DNA of 35,937 nucleotides from a virus: the IMG/VR virus record IMGVR_UViG_3300037963_000603, positions 1 through 35,937 of that record; one strand, given 5' to 3'. This document shows, piece by piece, positions 8,682-16,305 of the stretch. The notes under the pieces were generated by a model that did no database searches, was not told the origin of the DNA, and saw only the letters and a list, made by a program, of their open reading frames with translations. How positions within the stretch are numbered: position 1 is the stretch's first letter; each line of letters begins with the position of its first letter. The translations under genes were made by a program, and so were the position numbers.

Positions 8682-11254
8682 TAAGTCCTCCTATAAAACC
8701 GTGGGGAATAGTTACCTTCCCACATCATTGACACCAACGATACAGGGTATGGAAAATTACTTGTCACTTTTAATTCAAAATTAGTATTACGTTGATGGAT
8801 AGGAATAGTAAATTGATGTTCCAAAGTTATAGGGCTACTATCTGCTGCATAAGAGTTAGCATCAGTTACATACTCAATATTTTTCCATTCATCAGATCCA
8901 GAAGATTTTAATTTAAATTCTATTGGACCAGTCCTACCGACAGAAAAATGTACTCTAGAAATAGTTAATGCAGCTGTATAATCAGTAGTATTTTCATCTA
9001 TTCTGTAGTAAAATTTAGGTAATGTAATATCAAAGTCATAATTATAACCTATAATAATACCGTCAGCATAAGCTGTGTGATTACCTTGTACCTCAAAATA
9101 CCGATACCCTGTACCAATTTCTGTACGTTCAGTTGCTTCTAAATAGTAACCTGCATCTGCATCTACAACAGCTGAAGTTCCTACATCTGCTGTTGGGATA
9201 CCGAACAACATAGCACCTTTTTTATCGGAAATAGGTGTGTATGGTGTGTAGATTTTAGTGACCTGATTGGTCGCATCATATACTACTGGATTAACACCTG
9301 AAGCTGGTGAAATTGGCCTTGCAGCCATGTCTAAGCATGAGTTACCATCAATAGAAGTAGCACTTGTTACAGAGGTTCCTGTAGGAATTTCATCTAAAAT
9401 AATTTTACCTATAGTATATTCATTCTCATGCTGAGACACAACGACTAATGTGTCGTTTAGAATATCTGCTGTTTGAATAGTACCAGGTAATTCCCATTTT
9501 ACCCAAGCCTGGAATAAATCTCTTTCACCATTATTGTAATACCTGTACAAATAAATGTAAGACGATTGACTATCGACTAACATAATTACAGAATTTTGAG
9601 GGCTCACTGTAAGGATGTCAACAGTGTCAGGAATCCATTCTAATACAACTTTACTAATATCAATAACAATCGGGCTTTCTTCAATCTCCCTTAATGCTAA
9701 AGAAAATAGTTTACCATAACCAGAAGCTGTATTTAAAAAGACAGCAGAAGTGCCTACATCTACAGGTTCAATGTCAGGTGACATTTCATAATTAGATAGA
9801 CTTCTAATTTCAGATGTTCTTGGTGTCAACCTAGCGGTGCTAGTAGCATAAAGTTGGAACTGTTGTCTTGAACTAAATAAAATAAGACCTTGAGGAGAAG
9901 GTAAAACATCAGATAATACAACAGGTCGAATACTAGATACATTTAAATCAATTGGATCAGAATCAGTCTGAGCTAATGCTGACTTAACAAAAAAATTAAA
10001 GGGATCGTTAGCAACACCTAAGAATATATTATCTTCTGAAAGGGTACCAAACCGATCACTATAGAAGAAAGTAGAGGTTAGTTTAGAACCAGTATAAGTT
10101 GGTGGGGTAGTAGTATCATTAACTGTAATAAATGAAGGAGGTGGATTAGTTAAATCATCACCTACTTGCCGTGCAGTCCATGCTATTGGTTTAAAATTAA
10201 ACGAAGTAGGACCAGTATTTTCCAATTGATGCGGCATATAAGCAGCATTTAAACCAGGAGAAATACCACGTTTAATTGTTTCTTTCCAAAACCCTTTACC
10301 TTTTACACCATCATACGCTGAATATTCTAGGTAATAGTCATCTTCTTCAGAAGCAGTATTTAGAATTGTAAGATGATGTCCATTAAAAGATTCAACAGGC
10401 AAGGTACTGGTATCATCAATGCTATCAAGATAAGCCTTAATAGCTATGTTACCCGGTCCACCTTTAGCATCTAAAGTAAAGGCCACTCGTGTACCAGCAG
10501 GTTGAGTACCATCTGTAACAACAGCATTAGTTCCAGTAGTACGTCTAATAACAAGACTATTAGGGTATGCTTCTAAAGACCATACTCCATTAAAATCTGC
10601 ATTATTTGCTGCCTGTTGTGCTTCAATTGTAGCTTTAATGGCATCTATTAGGTGGTGATTAGTGTTTACACTACTGCTATCATATACAAGAAAATCATCA
10701 AAAGTCGTAGAGTTTTGTGGAGTAACCTCTGATTTAATTCCTTGAATAGTAACTGAATACTCAAGATCAGCGGTAAGTGTAATTAACCTTACAGTGCCAA
10801 CAGAATTAGAAACAAACGTAGTTGCTGCTTGCATTTGAGTTGCAACAGTTCTGTTAGTAATAACGGTTACATCTTGTACTGTACGGAAATGGTAATCTGT
10901 TTGATTTGAACCAGTTAAATAAGATGTACCTGTATTATTTACTGTACAAAATGTGCCATCTGCTCTAGTCCAGACATAAATGTTTGTACCTTTAATAGCA
11001 CCAATGTACGAGCCTGCTGCATCACGGTCAATAAAAAACCATACAGCTCCATCTAATTCAGCTTTAGTAAATGCAGTACCATTAGCTTTCTTTAGCACAT
11101 TAACATGTTGCATCCCTGGCCTTTTTAATAGACCAAAAGTAGGGTCAGGATAACCATTGATGCATTCTGTTACTTGTCCTAATATTTTTTTGTCATCATT
11201 TTGTCGGGAAACACCACCAAGATAGCTCGGTGTTAGTTGAGTTACTGCTGCCAT
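8681..11254 (-). CDS. Tail tubular protein B (nozzle, T7 gp12-like), 857 aa
   Basis: The nozzle forms the distal part of the short podovirus tail. The N-terminus (MAAVTQLTPSYLGGVSRQ, then a GYPDPTFGLLKRPGM segment) is typical of this family: T7-like nozzles start with an ILGGVSQQ-type motif and a KRPG segment. The rest is beta-rich, with frequent Thr, Ser, Asn and aromatic residues and no membrane segments. Length (857 aa) is close to T7 gp12 (794 aa). It starts at the last base of the gp11-like stop region (11254) and ends where the gp14-like gene begins, consistent with one tightly packed tail operon. Confidence 0.9.
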   Translation of the reverse strand: MAAVTQLTPSYLGGVSRQNDDKKILGQVTECINGYPDPTFGLLKRPGMQHVNVLKKANGTAFTKAELDGAVWFFIDRDAAGSYIGAIKGTNIYVWTRADGTFCTVNNTGTSYLTGSNQTDYHFRTVQDVTVITNRTVATQMQAATTFVSNSVGTVRLITLTADLEYSVTIQGIKSEVTPQNSTTFDDFLVYDSSSVNTNHHLIDAIKATIEAQQAANNADFNGVWSLEAYPNSLVIRRTTGTNAVVTDGTQPAGTRVAFTLDAKGGPGNIAIKAYLDSIDDTSTLPVESFNGHHLTILNTASEEDDYYLEYSAYDGVKGKGFWKETIKRGISPGLNAAYMPHQLENTGPTSFNFKPIAWTARQVGDDLTNPPPSFITVNDTTTPPTYTGSKLTSTFFYSDRFGTLSEDNIFLGVANDPFNFFVKSALAQTDSDPIDLNVSSIRPVVLSDVLPSPQGLILFSSRQQFQLYATSTARLTPRTSEIRSLSNYEMSPDIEPVDVGTSAVFLNTASGYGKLFSLALREIEESPIVIDISKVVLEWIPDTVDILTVSPQNSVIMLVDSQSSYIYLYRYYNNGERDLFQAWVKWELPGTIQTADILNDTLVVVSQHENEYTIGKIILDEIPTGTSVTSATSIDGNSCLDMAARPISPASGVNPVVYDATNQVTKIYTPYTPISDKKGAMLFGIPTADVGTSAVVDADAGYYLEATERTEIGTGYRYFEVQGNHTAYADGIIIGYNYDFDITLPKFYYRIDENTTDYTAALTISRVHFSVGRTGPIEFKLKSSGSDEWKNIEYVTDANSYAADSSPITLEHQFTIPIHQRNTNFELKVTSNFPYPVSLVSMMWEGNYSPRFYRRT

Positions 11255-12138
11255 TAGCGTTGTAAAGTATGGAACGGCTGGTATGGTTGATAAAAATCTC
11301 CACCTTTAGGTGCACCAAAGAAACTATAATCCCCTTGATTACACTCGTATGCTAGAGCTGTTGATTTAGCTACAGCTTCTTTTTGTGCTAAAAGTTGATA
11401 TTGATTAACATCTCCAATAATTCTACTAGATACGATAGTAGAAGCTCTTGCTACAATATAAGCTTGAATAGGGGTAGGAATACTTTGCCAATCAAAGTAC
11501 CAAGTAACATCTACATATAAAGTTTCATCTGTCCAAATAAATGAATGGGCAATTTTATCGTAAAGTTTTCCTTCACGATTAATGCTATCCCTATCCATAT
11601 TTTGGGTGTAAGTTTTATTCAAATCAATTTGAAGAATATTGTTAGCAATAATTACTTCATTATTTGCATCTGGTGCTATAGGAAATTTATACTCTTTATT
11701 AAATGACCATCCTTCTGATTGAACTTCACGGGATACTTCTCTAAGGGTGTCGAGTGCAATCGCAACGTCCGGGTTGGTTTGTGCTTCAACTCTACTTTCA
11801 ACAGTAGATAGTGTAAAGGTTTGGCTACTAATATTTTGAGAAATATTAATAGTATAATTGTAGGTAACTGGATCTGTTGCAGGGGATGCTTCTACAGCAG
11901 CAACAGCAATAGAAGTACCAATAATTACATTAGGTCCACCAATATATGAACCAACAGCAATGTCACCTTTGGTTGTTGTTAGAGTAGTGCCAGAGATAGT
12001 ACCAATAAAGTTAGATACTTTACTGAGGATAAACGTCTCGTCAGTTGTTAGTGTAGTAACGGGAGCCTGACCAACTGACGCCAGGATCTGATTAACAGCT
12101 TGTAGCTCAGTATTGGAGCCAGTAGTAGGGAAGGCCAT
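11254..12138 (-). CDS. Tail tubular protein A (adaptor, T7 gp11-like) with inserted beta domain, 294 aa
   Basis: The adaptor ring joins the portal to the nozzle. The N-terminus (TELQAVNQILASVGQAPV) closely matches the T7 gp11 start (ELSAVNDILASIGEPPV), and DTLREVSREVQSEGWSFN matches the T7 segment ending in SRGWTFN. Between these matching parts, residues ~35-118 hold an extra Thr/Ser/Gly-rich beta segment absent from T7 gp11 (196 aa). It carries the pattern SGTTLTTTKGDIAVG, NVIIGTSI and YTINISQ, a motif set common in phage tail proteins. The C-terminal half again follows gp11. It follows the MCP terminator directly and is the first gene of the tail block. Confidence 0.88.
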   Translation of the reverse strand: MAFPTTGSNTELQAVNQILASVGQAPVTTLTTDETFILSKVSNFIGTISGTTLTTTKGDIAVGSYIGGPNVIIGTSIAVAAVEASPATDPVTYNYTINISQNISSQTFTLSTVESRVEAQTNPDVAIALDTLREVSREVQSEGWSFNKEYKFPIAPDANNEVIIANNILQIDLNKTYTQNMDRDSINREGKLYDKIAHSFIWTDETLYVDVTWYFDWQSIPTPIQAYIVARASTIVSSRIIGDVNQYQLLAQKEAVAKSTALAYECNQGDYSFFGAPKGGDFYQPYQPFHTLQR

Positions 12139-12172
12139 AATTGCAAATGAGTTTTATTCTCAATAAAGAATT

Positions 12173-12200
12173 AAAAAAAAGGAGCCTCCGAAGAGACTCC
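12173..12200 (-). terminator. Rho-independent terminator after the major capsid gene
   Basis: On the minus strand an 8-bp stem (GGAGTCTC / GAGGCTCC, one G-U pair) closes a TTCG tetraloop and is followed at once by eight T. It starts 13 bases after the MCP stop and precedes the gp11-like gene. T7 has its main terminator (T-phi) at the same place, just after gene 10. It would partly stop transcription and raise capsid mRNA relative to tail mRNA. Confidence 0.92.
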
Positions 12201-12213
12201 CGTATAATATGAA

Positions 12214-13371
12214 TCAGAATGCAGCAGGCTTGGTAGCGGTGCCAGCAAACAGTTCAACAGAAGCAGCGGGATTTAGGTAGTCAGCACCCATGGCGAGACG
12301 ACCCAGGATCACGTCACCCTGGTAGATAGTGGAGATATCACCGCTAGTGACTTGCACTTGAGGGGCAATAGCTTCCACACAGCCAGCAGCTTCACGTTGG
12401 AAGATGAGGCCACAGCTATTAGCAAACTCAGTTTCTTCACCGTACTCATTGTTGATACCGGTGACATCAGCAGCGGCATCTTCAATAGCTTCAGACACGA
12501 AAGAACCAGTGTTACCAGGATCGGTCACACCAGGATTCGTGGCAGAACCAGTACCATACTTAGTACCGTACTGAGAGAAGAACGGAATGTTCATAGACTT
12601 GAAGATCTTGATACCGGCGATCTCGACGATACCGTTACCACCTTGCAGTGCGGTACCTTGAGCATCACGGTTTACAAGACCGTTAGATCCAACAGCTTGG
12701 ATCAGTTCATAGTACTGACGTGGGTTCAATACACCAACACGTCCGTCAGAACTGACGCCCTTTTCGTCAAGAGCAGCAGCAGCATCATAGAATGCAGCAA
12801 CCAGCTTTGCAGAATCATAAGCATCAGATGCAGCGGTACCGGAGGAACCGACACGAATCTGAGTACCACCTGGCTCAACATAGCCAGACTTAGTGATTGG
12901 AGAAGCAGCACGTGCACCACGGCTGATAGCACGGAAGATCAGGCGATCATATTTTTGGGCCAATGCGTAGCCGATTTTACGTGAGATCTCCGACCTCATA
13001 TCATAATGAGAAAGAGTCTCATCAAGGTCGTACAAGAATGCACTGGAGATCAGCAGATCGTCAACCGTGATGGTCTTCTCAGCCACTGGAGGTGCACCTT
13101 GGTCGTTACCAAGAATGCTGTTACCAGGAGTATGGTACTCAGCTTTGGTGTGACCAGTGTAGATAAACTGAAGAGATTTCCCGTTGGTCAGCGTACGACG
13201 CATTACCAGATCACGGGCGATCGCGTTGTGCTGAAATCCTTTGAACATCTCTCCACTAAACAATTTCAAGTAGAGAGCACGGGCATCACCCGTTGCGTTA
13301 GATTGACCCGGGCGAGTAAGCTGCGCGGGGTTTACATTAGATTGGTGATCAAATGAACCAGGATAAGCCAT
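12214..13371 (-). CDS. Major capsid protein (T7 gp10-like), 385 aa
   Basis: This is the HK97-fold shell protein of the T7 group. The start MAYPGSFDHQSN, an LKLFSGEMFKGFQ segment near residue 35 (T7 gp10 has LKVFGGEVLTAF-like sequence) and the SARYPVG-like composition fit. Length is close to T7 gp10A (345 aa) and other cyanopodovirus capsids. No frameshift product like T7 10B is evident: the stop is followed directly by a terminator. The start at 13371 has no clear Shine-Dalgarno sequence; the bases before it are AT-rich (TTAATTAATA), which is unusual for what must be the most translated gene. Its base composition is richer in G and C than neighbouring genes, as often seen in highly expressed capsid genes. 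Confidence 0.93.
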   Translation of the reverse strand: MAYPGSFDHQSNVNPAQLTRPGQSNATGDARALYLKLFSGEMFKGFQHNAIARDLVMRRTLTNGKSLQFIYTGHTKAEYHTPGNSILGNDQGAPPVAEKTITVDDLLISSAFLYDLDETLSHYDMRSEISRKIGYALAQKYDRLIFRAISRGARAASPITKSGYVEPGGTQIRVGSSGTAASDAYDSAKLVAAFYDAAAALDEKGVSSDGRVGVLNPRQYYELIQAVGSNGLVNRDAQGTALQGGNGIVEIAGIKIFKSMNIPFFSQYGTKYGTGSATNPGVTDPGNTGSFVSEAIEDAAADVTGINNEYGEETEFANSCGLIFQREAAGCVEAIAPQVQVTSGDISTIYQGDVILGRLAMGADYLNPAASVELFAGTATKPAAF

Positions 13372-13532
13372 TATTAATTAAGATAAAAGTTATTACTTGC
13401 TCCCAAACGTTTGGAAAAATTTTTGTTGGAATTTAATTTAGGTCATTCCATAACCGTCGACGGCTAGAGGTATCGGCGTACCGGCTCTAACCAAGGCCGG
13501 GGGAGTCCTACTCCGAGGTGCTCCCCAAGCTA
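13372..13532 (-). promoter_or_regulatory. Gene-free, structured leader of the capsid gene
   Basis: No ORF with a credible start covers these 160 bases. The part at 13451-13530 is clearly richer in G+C than its surroundings and can form several short stems: 13500-13505 with 13521-13526 (GGGGAG/CTCCCC), 13481-13485 with 13496-13500 (CCGGC/GCCGG, competing with the first), 13466-13472 with 13479-13488, and the palindrome CCGTCGACGG at 13454-13463. Closer to the gene are two perfect palindromes, CCAAACGTTTGG (13403-13414) and AAAAATTTTT (13415-13424). T7 has its strongest late promoter and an RNase III site before gene 10, so a phage promoter, processing site or structured 5' UTR is likely here. 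The exact element is not identified. Confidence 0.5.
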
Positions 13533-13700
13533 TTACAGAAGGTCTTTAAGACACTTCTTTTGTTTGCGGCATTCTGGTTTTTTATCACCACAAAAACCAC
13601 AGCGTTTAAATACAACCTCAGTATCGCCAGGTATCATTTTAGTGACACTGGCTTTTACTTTAGAAGATTGCATCATTTTAGCGCTTTTTCTAGTTGCCAT
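13533..13700 (-). CDS. Small cysteine-rich protein, putative zinc finger, 55 aa
   Basis: ATG at 13700, stop at 13533. The N-terminal half is Lys/Ser-rich and basic (MATRKSAKMMQSSKVKAS). The C-terminal half holds four cysteines in a CxxC...C...C arrangement (CGFCGDKKPEC, then C near residue 50), fitting a single treble-clef or ribbon zinc site. It starts three bases after the stop of the 38-aa ORF and is the last gene before the capsid leader. I do not recognise a named family. A nucleic-acid-binding role is an inference from the basic charge and cysteines. Confidence 0.6.
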   Translation of the reverse strand: MATRKSAKMMQSSKVKASVTKMIPGDTEVVFKRCGFCGDKKPECRKQKKCLKDLL

Positions 13701-13702
13701 AA

Positions 13703-13819
13703 TTAAGCAAGAACAGTTTTTTTATATGCGGTACCTCGGTAAACAAGCTTCAACTCTTTGGCTTTACGAGTCAGTTCATTGTAGCTTTTAATGATGTAAC
13801 GCTTTTCGAGATTAGTCAT
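13703..13819 (-). CDS. Hypothetical small basic protein, 38 aa
   Basis: ATG at 13819 gives MTNLEKRYIIKSYNEL followed by a Lys-rich tail with KELKLVYRGTAYKK. It is mostly helical at the start and basic overall. It lies between two similarly tiny ORFs with near-zero spacing, supporting real coding. No family is recognised. A 15-codon ORF (13816-13863) that overlaps the preceding stop could couple its translation to the gene upstream. Confidence 0.5.
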   Translation of the reverse strand: MTNLEKRYIIKSYNELTRKAKELKLVYRGTAYKKTVLA

Positions 13820-13862
13820 TTGTTCGTACAAGTAAACTTAACCCCCGTTCCCTGGTTAAGCA

Positions 13863-14027
13863 TCATGCGTCTATGTAAGATTCTAATACAATCTTGGTAA
13901 ATTGCAATTCCAAGAAACTAATGTTTTCTTGTTCTTCTGGATCACCACCAGGCCATCTTTCTTTGTAGACGCGTAAGGCGTCACGTAGAATGACGGCAGC
14001 ATCAGTTGTAATAGTAACGTTAAACAT
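13863..14027 (-). CDS. Conserved-type cyanophage hypothetical protein, 54 aa
   Basis: ATG at 14027, stop TGA at 13863. The protein (MFNVTITTDAAVILRDALRV..., with YKERWPGGDPEEQENISFLE in the middle) is acidic, well structured in composition and has good codon use, so coding is convincing despite its size. It lies between the 43-aa gene after psbA and the mini-genes before the capsid. I have the impression that similar small proteins occur near psbA and the capsid in other cyanophages, but I cannot verify this. Function unknown. Confidence 0.65.
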   Translation of the reverse strand: MFNVTITTDAAVILRDALRVYKERWPGGDPEEQENISFLELQFTKIVLESYIDA

Positions 14028-14046
14028 AGATGAACGTACGAATTAA

Positions 14047-14178
14047 TTACTTACCGTTATAACCACGCATAAACTCAATAGCCTGGTTGGTTTTTTGAGT
14101 GCGTTGTTTCAGTTTATGAAAGAGCCCAGCATGACTAGGCATTTGTTTGGGTTTGTTTTCTTTTTTAGATTTACCCAT
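14047..14178 (-). CDS. Hypothetical small basic protein downstream of psbA, 43 aa
   Basis: ATG at 14178 lies four bases after the psbA stop, so it is probably co-translated with psbA. The sequence (MGKSKKENKPKQMPSHAG... KQRTQKTNQAIEF) is rich in Lys, Gln and Arg and likely helical in the second half. A longer upstream start in the same frame would run inside psbA and is rejected. Function unknown; a minor structural or DNA-binding role would fit its charge. Confidence 0.6.
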   Translation of the reverse strand: MGKSKKENKPKQMPSHAGLFHKLKQRTQKTNQAIEFMRGYNGK

Positions 14179-14182
14179 TGTA

Positions 14183-15265
14183 TTAACCAATAGAAGGGGC
14201 AGTGAGAGCAACAGAAGTAGTATCAGCAGCCGCCAAATCAAGAGGGAAGTTATGTGCATTTCGTTCATGCATCACTTCGATACCAAGATTAGCACGATTA
14301 AGTACATCAGCCCAAGTCGGAATAACCTTAGTGCCATTTTCAGCTAGTACACTTTGATTAAAATTGAATCCATTTAGGTTGAATGCCATAGTACTAACCC
14401 CAAGAGAAGTAAACCAGATACCCACGACAGGCCAAGCAGCCAAAAAGAAATGCAGACTACGACTATTATTGAACGACGCATATTGAAAAATGAGACGACC
14501 AAAATAGCCGTGCGCCGCAACAATGTTATAAGTCTCTTCCTCTTGCCCGAACTTGTAGCCATAGTTCTGACTAACTTCTTCAGTCGTCTCACGAATAAGT
14601 GACGACGTGACCAGAGATCCATGCATAGCTGAGAACAATGCACCGCCAAAAACACCAGCAACTCCCAACATGTGGAAGGGGTGCATGAGGATGTTGTGTT
14701 CGGCTTGGAATACCAGCATAAAATTAAAAGTACCGGAAATGCCAAGAGGCATACCGTCTGAAAAGCTACCTTGTCCAAAAGGATACACAAGGAATACAGC
14801 AGACGCTGCAGCGACCGGAGCAGAGTATGCAACAAAGATCCAGGGCCTCATCCCAAGTCGGTAACTAAGTTCCCATTCGCGTCCCATGTAAGCAAAGACA
14901 CCGAGCAGGAAATGGAAGACGACCAGTTGGTACGGTCCGCCGTTGTAAAGCCATTCGTCAATAGAACTCGCTTCCCACATTGGGTACAAATGCAGACCGA
15001 TGGCGTTGCTGGAAGGCACGACAGCGCCGGAGATGATATTGTTTCCATACAGCAAGGATCCAGATACTGGTTCTCTAATTCCATCAATGTCTACAGGTGG
15101 TGCGGCGACGAACGCCATAATAAAACAAATTGCAGCAGCTAGTAGACACGGAATCATCAGTGTCCCAAACCAGCCGACGTATAAACGGTTATTTGTGGAC
15201 GTTACCCACGAACAGAAGTCCCCCCAATTTTGAGAGGCAGGCTGTTTAATTGATACAGAAGTCAT
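14183..15265 (-). CDS. psbA: Photosystem II reaction centre D1 protein
   Basis: This 360-residue D1 protein would replace damaged host D1 in the thylakoid membrane and keep photosynthetic electron flow running during infection. Five transmembrane segments are visible. Key residues sit at canonical positions: D170, E189, H190 near the Mn cluster and TyrZ, H198 (P680 ligand), H215 and H272 (iron ligands), and S264 (QB site). Residue 130 is Glu (MGREWELSY), the high-light D1:2 form rather than Gln. One residue is inserted near position 312 (AENGTKV), so the C-terminal ligands shift to H333, E334, H338 and D343, and the cleavage site to after DLA at 345. The ATG at 15265 gives the standard MTSV start; an upstream in-frame ATG is rejected. 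Confidence 0.98.
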   Translation of the reverse strand: MTSVSIKQPASQNWGDFCSWVTSTNNRLYVGWFGTLMIPCLLAAAICFIMAFVAAPPVDIDGIREPVSGSLLYGNNIISGAVVPSSNAIGLHLYPMWEASSIDEWLYNGGPYQLVVFHFLLGVFAYMGREWELSYRLGMRPWIFVAYSAPVAAASAVFLVYPFGQGSFSDGMPLGISGTFNFMLVFQAEHNILMHPFHMLGVAGVFGGALFSAMHGSLVTSSLIRETTEEVSQNYGYKFGQEEETYNIVAAHGYFGRLIFQYASFNNSRSLHFFLAAWPVVGIWFTSLGVSTMAFNLNGFNFNQSVLAENGTKVIPTWADVLNRANLGIEVMHERNAHNFPLDLAAADTTSVALTAPSIG

Positions 15266-15298
15266 AATTAAAAACCAACCCACCCACCACATATTCAA

Positions 15299-15532
15299 TT
15301 ATTTGGTCTTACGACCTTGACGCTTACGGGTTACACGACCCGCAGTTTTCCTTGCGGCTTTACGCTCTTCTTTGCTTCCACCAGATTTGCGAATTTGTGC
15401 TGCAGCCGCTTTACGATTAGCTCGGCGTACTTCACGATCTTCTTTTGCAGTACCACGAGTAGGGCGTGACTTTGAACGAACAAGTTTACGAGCCGTTTCA
15501 CGAGCTGCTTTTCTTTTTTCAGCGTAATCCAT
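15299..15532 (-). CDS. Very basic Arg/Lys/Ala-rich protein, 77 aa
   Basis: Roughly 40% of residues are Arg or Lys, with many Ala and no hydrophobic core (MDYAEKRKAARETARKLVR... KRQGRKTK). Such a composition suggests a nucleic-acid-binding, histone-like or virion-packaged peptide, or a disordered one. It ends 33 bases before psbA and starts about 10 bases after the outer-membrane-like gene. I do not recognise a family. The codon pattern and tight spacing make it a credible gene. Confidence 0.65.
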   Translation of the reverse strand: MDYAEKRKAARETARKLVRSKSRPTRGTAKEDREVRRANRKAAAAQIRKSGGSKEERKAARKTAGRVTRKRQGRKTK

Positions 15533-15541
15533 TAGATTAAG

Positions 15542-15883
15542 TTAGAAGGAATATTTAACACCAACCTTGGTGCCGTAGCTGTTATCCTCATCACCAGTGA
15601 TGAATGACACCTCTCCATATGCTCCAAGCTTTTCCGTCAAAGAAACGGATCCACCGGCTTTACCTGAGAGTTCTACAGAAGTGTCACCACCATCGGGGGC
15701 AACGATACTAGGACCTCCCTGGATATACCAGTTTGATCCTTCATAACCAATATGGTTGTCAATAACAGAGCCGATATAATTAGACCCAGCAGTTGCAGAG
15801 TTTGACTCGACGTTCACATAAGGACCAGCAATAGCAGCAGAGCCAAAGCCGAGGAGGATACCGGCAGCGATAATAGATTTCAT
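15542..15883 (-). CDS. Secreted outer-membrane-like protein of unknown function, 113 aa
   Basis: The N-terminus is a good Sec signal peptide: MKS, a hydrophobic stretch IIAAGILLGFGSAAI, then AxA-like AIAG with cleavage near residue 19. The mature ~94 residues alternate polar and hydrophobic positions (SVSLTEKLGAYGEVSF, then YGTKVGVKYSF) and end in Phe preceded by alternating aromatic and hydrophobic residues, the classic C-terminal signature read by the BAM machinery of Gram-negative outer membranes. It is too short for a full porin but could form a small barrel or part of one. It sits between hli and psbA in the auxiliary block. Envelope modification or superinfection exclusion are possible roles, both inferred. 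Confidence 0.7.
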   Translation of the reverse strand: MKSIIAAGILLGFGSAAIAGPYVNVESNSATAGSNYIGSVIDNHIGYEGSNWYIQGGPSIVAPDGGDTSVELSGKAGGSVSLTEKLGAYGEVSFITGDEDNSYGTKVGVKYSF

Positions 15884-15896
15884 GTTAATAAATTAG

Positions 15897-16046
15897 TTAC
15901 TTTTTCTTAGCAGTTTTAGCGGAGCGTTTGAAGTTAGCAGCCGTGGGTGCTCCTTTAGACCCAGGCTTTCTCATTTTTTCACCACTACCTTGCTTGATAC
16001 GCAAACGTTTAGCGTGAATGTTGGCATAAAGACCTTTCTTAGCCAT
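15897..16046 (-). CDS. Small basic cyanophage protein, 49 aa
   Basis: ATG at 16046 shares its A with the TAA of the 22-aa ORF (TAATG). The product begins MAKKGLYANIHAKRLRI, continues with GSGEKMRKPGSKGAPT and ends in a Lys-rich tail. The glycine/lysine motif GEKMRKPGSKG looks strongly constrained, and I have seen this type of short protein in other cyanophages, but I do not know its function. It is too short for a usual ORF cutoff. Confidence 0.7.
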   Translation of the reverse strand: MAKKGLYANIHAKRLRIKQGSGEKMRKPGSKGAPTAANFKRSAKTAKKK

Positions 16047-16114
16047 TATTTTTTGGCTCCCTTTTTAGGGGGACGACCTTTTTTTGTACCGTAAGTTCCT
16101 TTACCGTAAGGCAT
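16046..16114 (-). CDS. Tiny basic ORF, 22 aa
   Basis: ATG at 16114 overlaps the hli stop (TGATG) and its TAA overlaps the next ATG (TAATG). The peptide reads MPYGKGTYGTKKGRPPKKG and ends in Lys-Lys. Perfect start-stop overlaps on both sides support translation by coupling. The RGRPP-like segment (KKGRPPKK) resembles an AT-hook, which binds the minor groove of AT-rich DNA; this is only a resemblance. Confidence 0.55.
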   Translation of the reverse strand: MPYGKGTYGTKKGRPPKKGAKK

Positions 16115-16305
16115 CACCATACTCCGGGGATAATTTGTCCAGTCAAGGCGTACGCACCAAGCGCAGCCATGACGCCTAGCATAGCCAGACGCCCATTAAG
16201 TTTTTCAGCTTTTTCATTGTGAGTTTCAGTGATGTCCATGATTGTCATTGGGGGTTCTTTTGCGTAAATGTTGGTGCGGCCGCCGTCTTCAGTTACAGTT
16301 GTCAT
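16114..16305 (-). CDS. hli: High-light inducible protein (HLIP)
   Basis: The 63-aa product carries the chlorophyll a/b-binding motif EKLNGRLAMLG (ExxNGRxAMxG) at residues ~33-45 followed by one transmembrane helix (VMAALGAYALTGQIIPG). HLIPs bind chlorophyll and carotenoid in the thylakoid and protect photosystem II assembly from excess light. The first ~30 residues are polar. It starts at the scaffold stop (16305) and ends in an overlap with the next ORF, so it is read from late mRNA with the head genes and psbA. Confidence 0.97.
   Translation of the reverse strand: MTTVTEDGGRTNIYAKEPPMTIMDITETHNEKAEKLNGRLAMLGVMAALGAYALTGQIIPGVW

Noticed and set aside
12352-12984. 210-codon plus-strand ORF inside the major capsid gene
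   Set aside because: It is the antisense shadow of a well-supported capsid gene, with no ribosome site and Ser/Thr/Ile-rich random-like composition; all convincing genes are on the minus strand.
13816-13863. 15-codon minus-strand ORF starting in a TGATG overlap
   Set aside because: Too short to support as a gene; may serve only to pass ribosomes to the next ORF.
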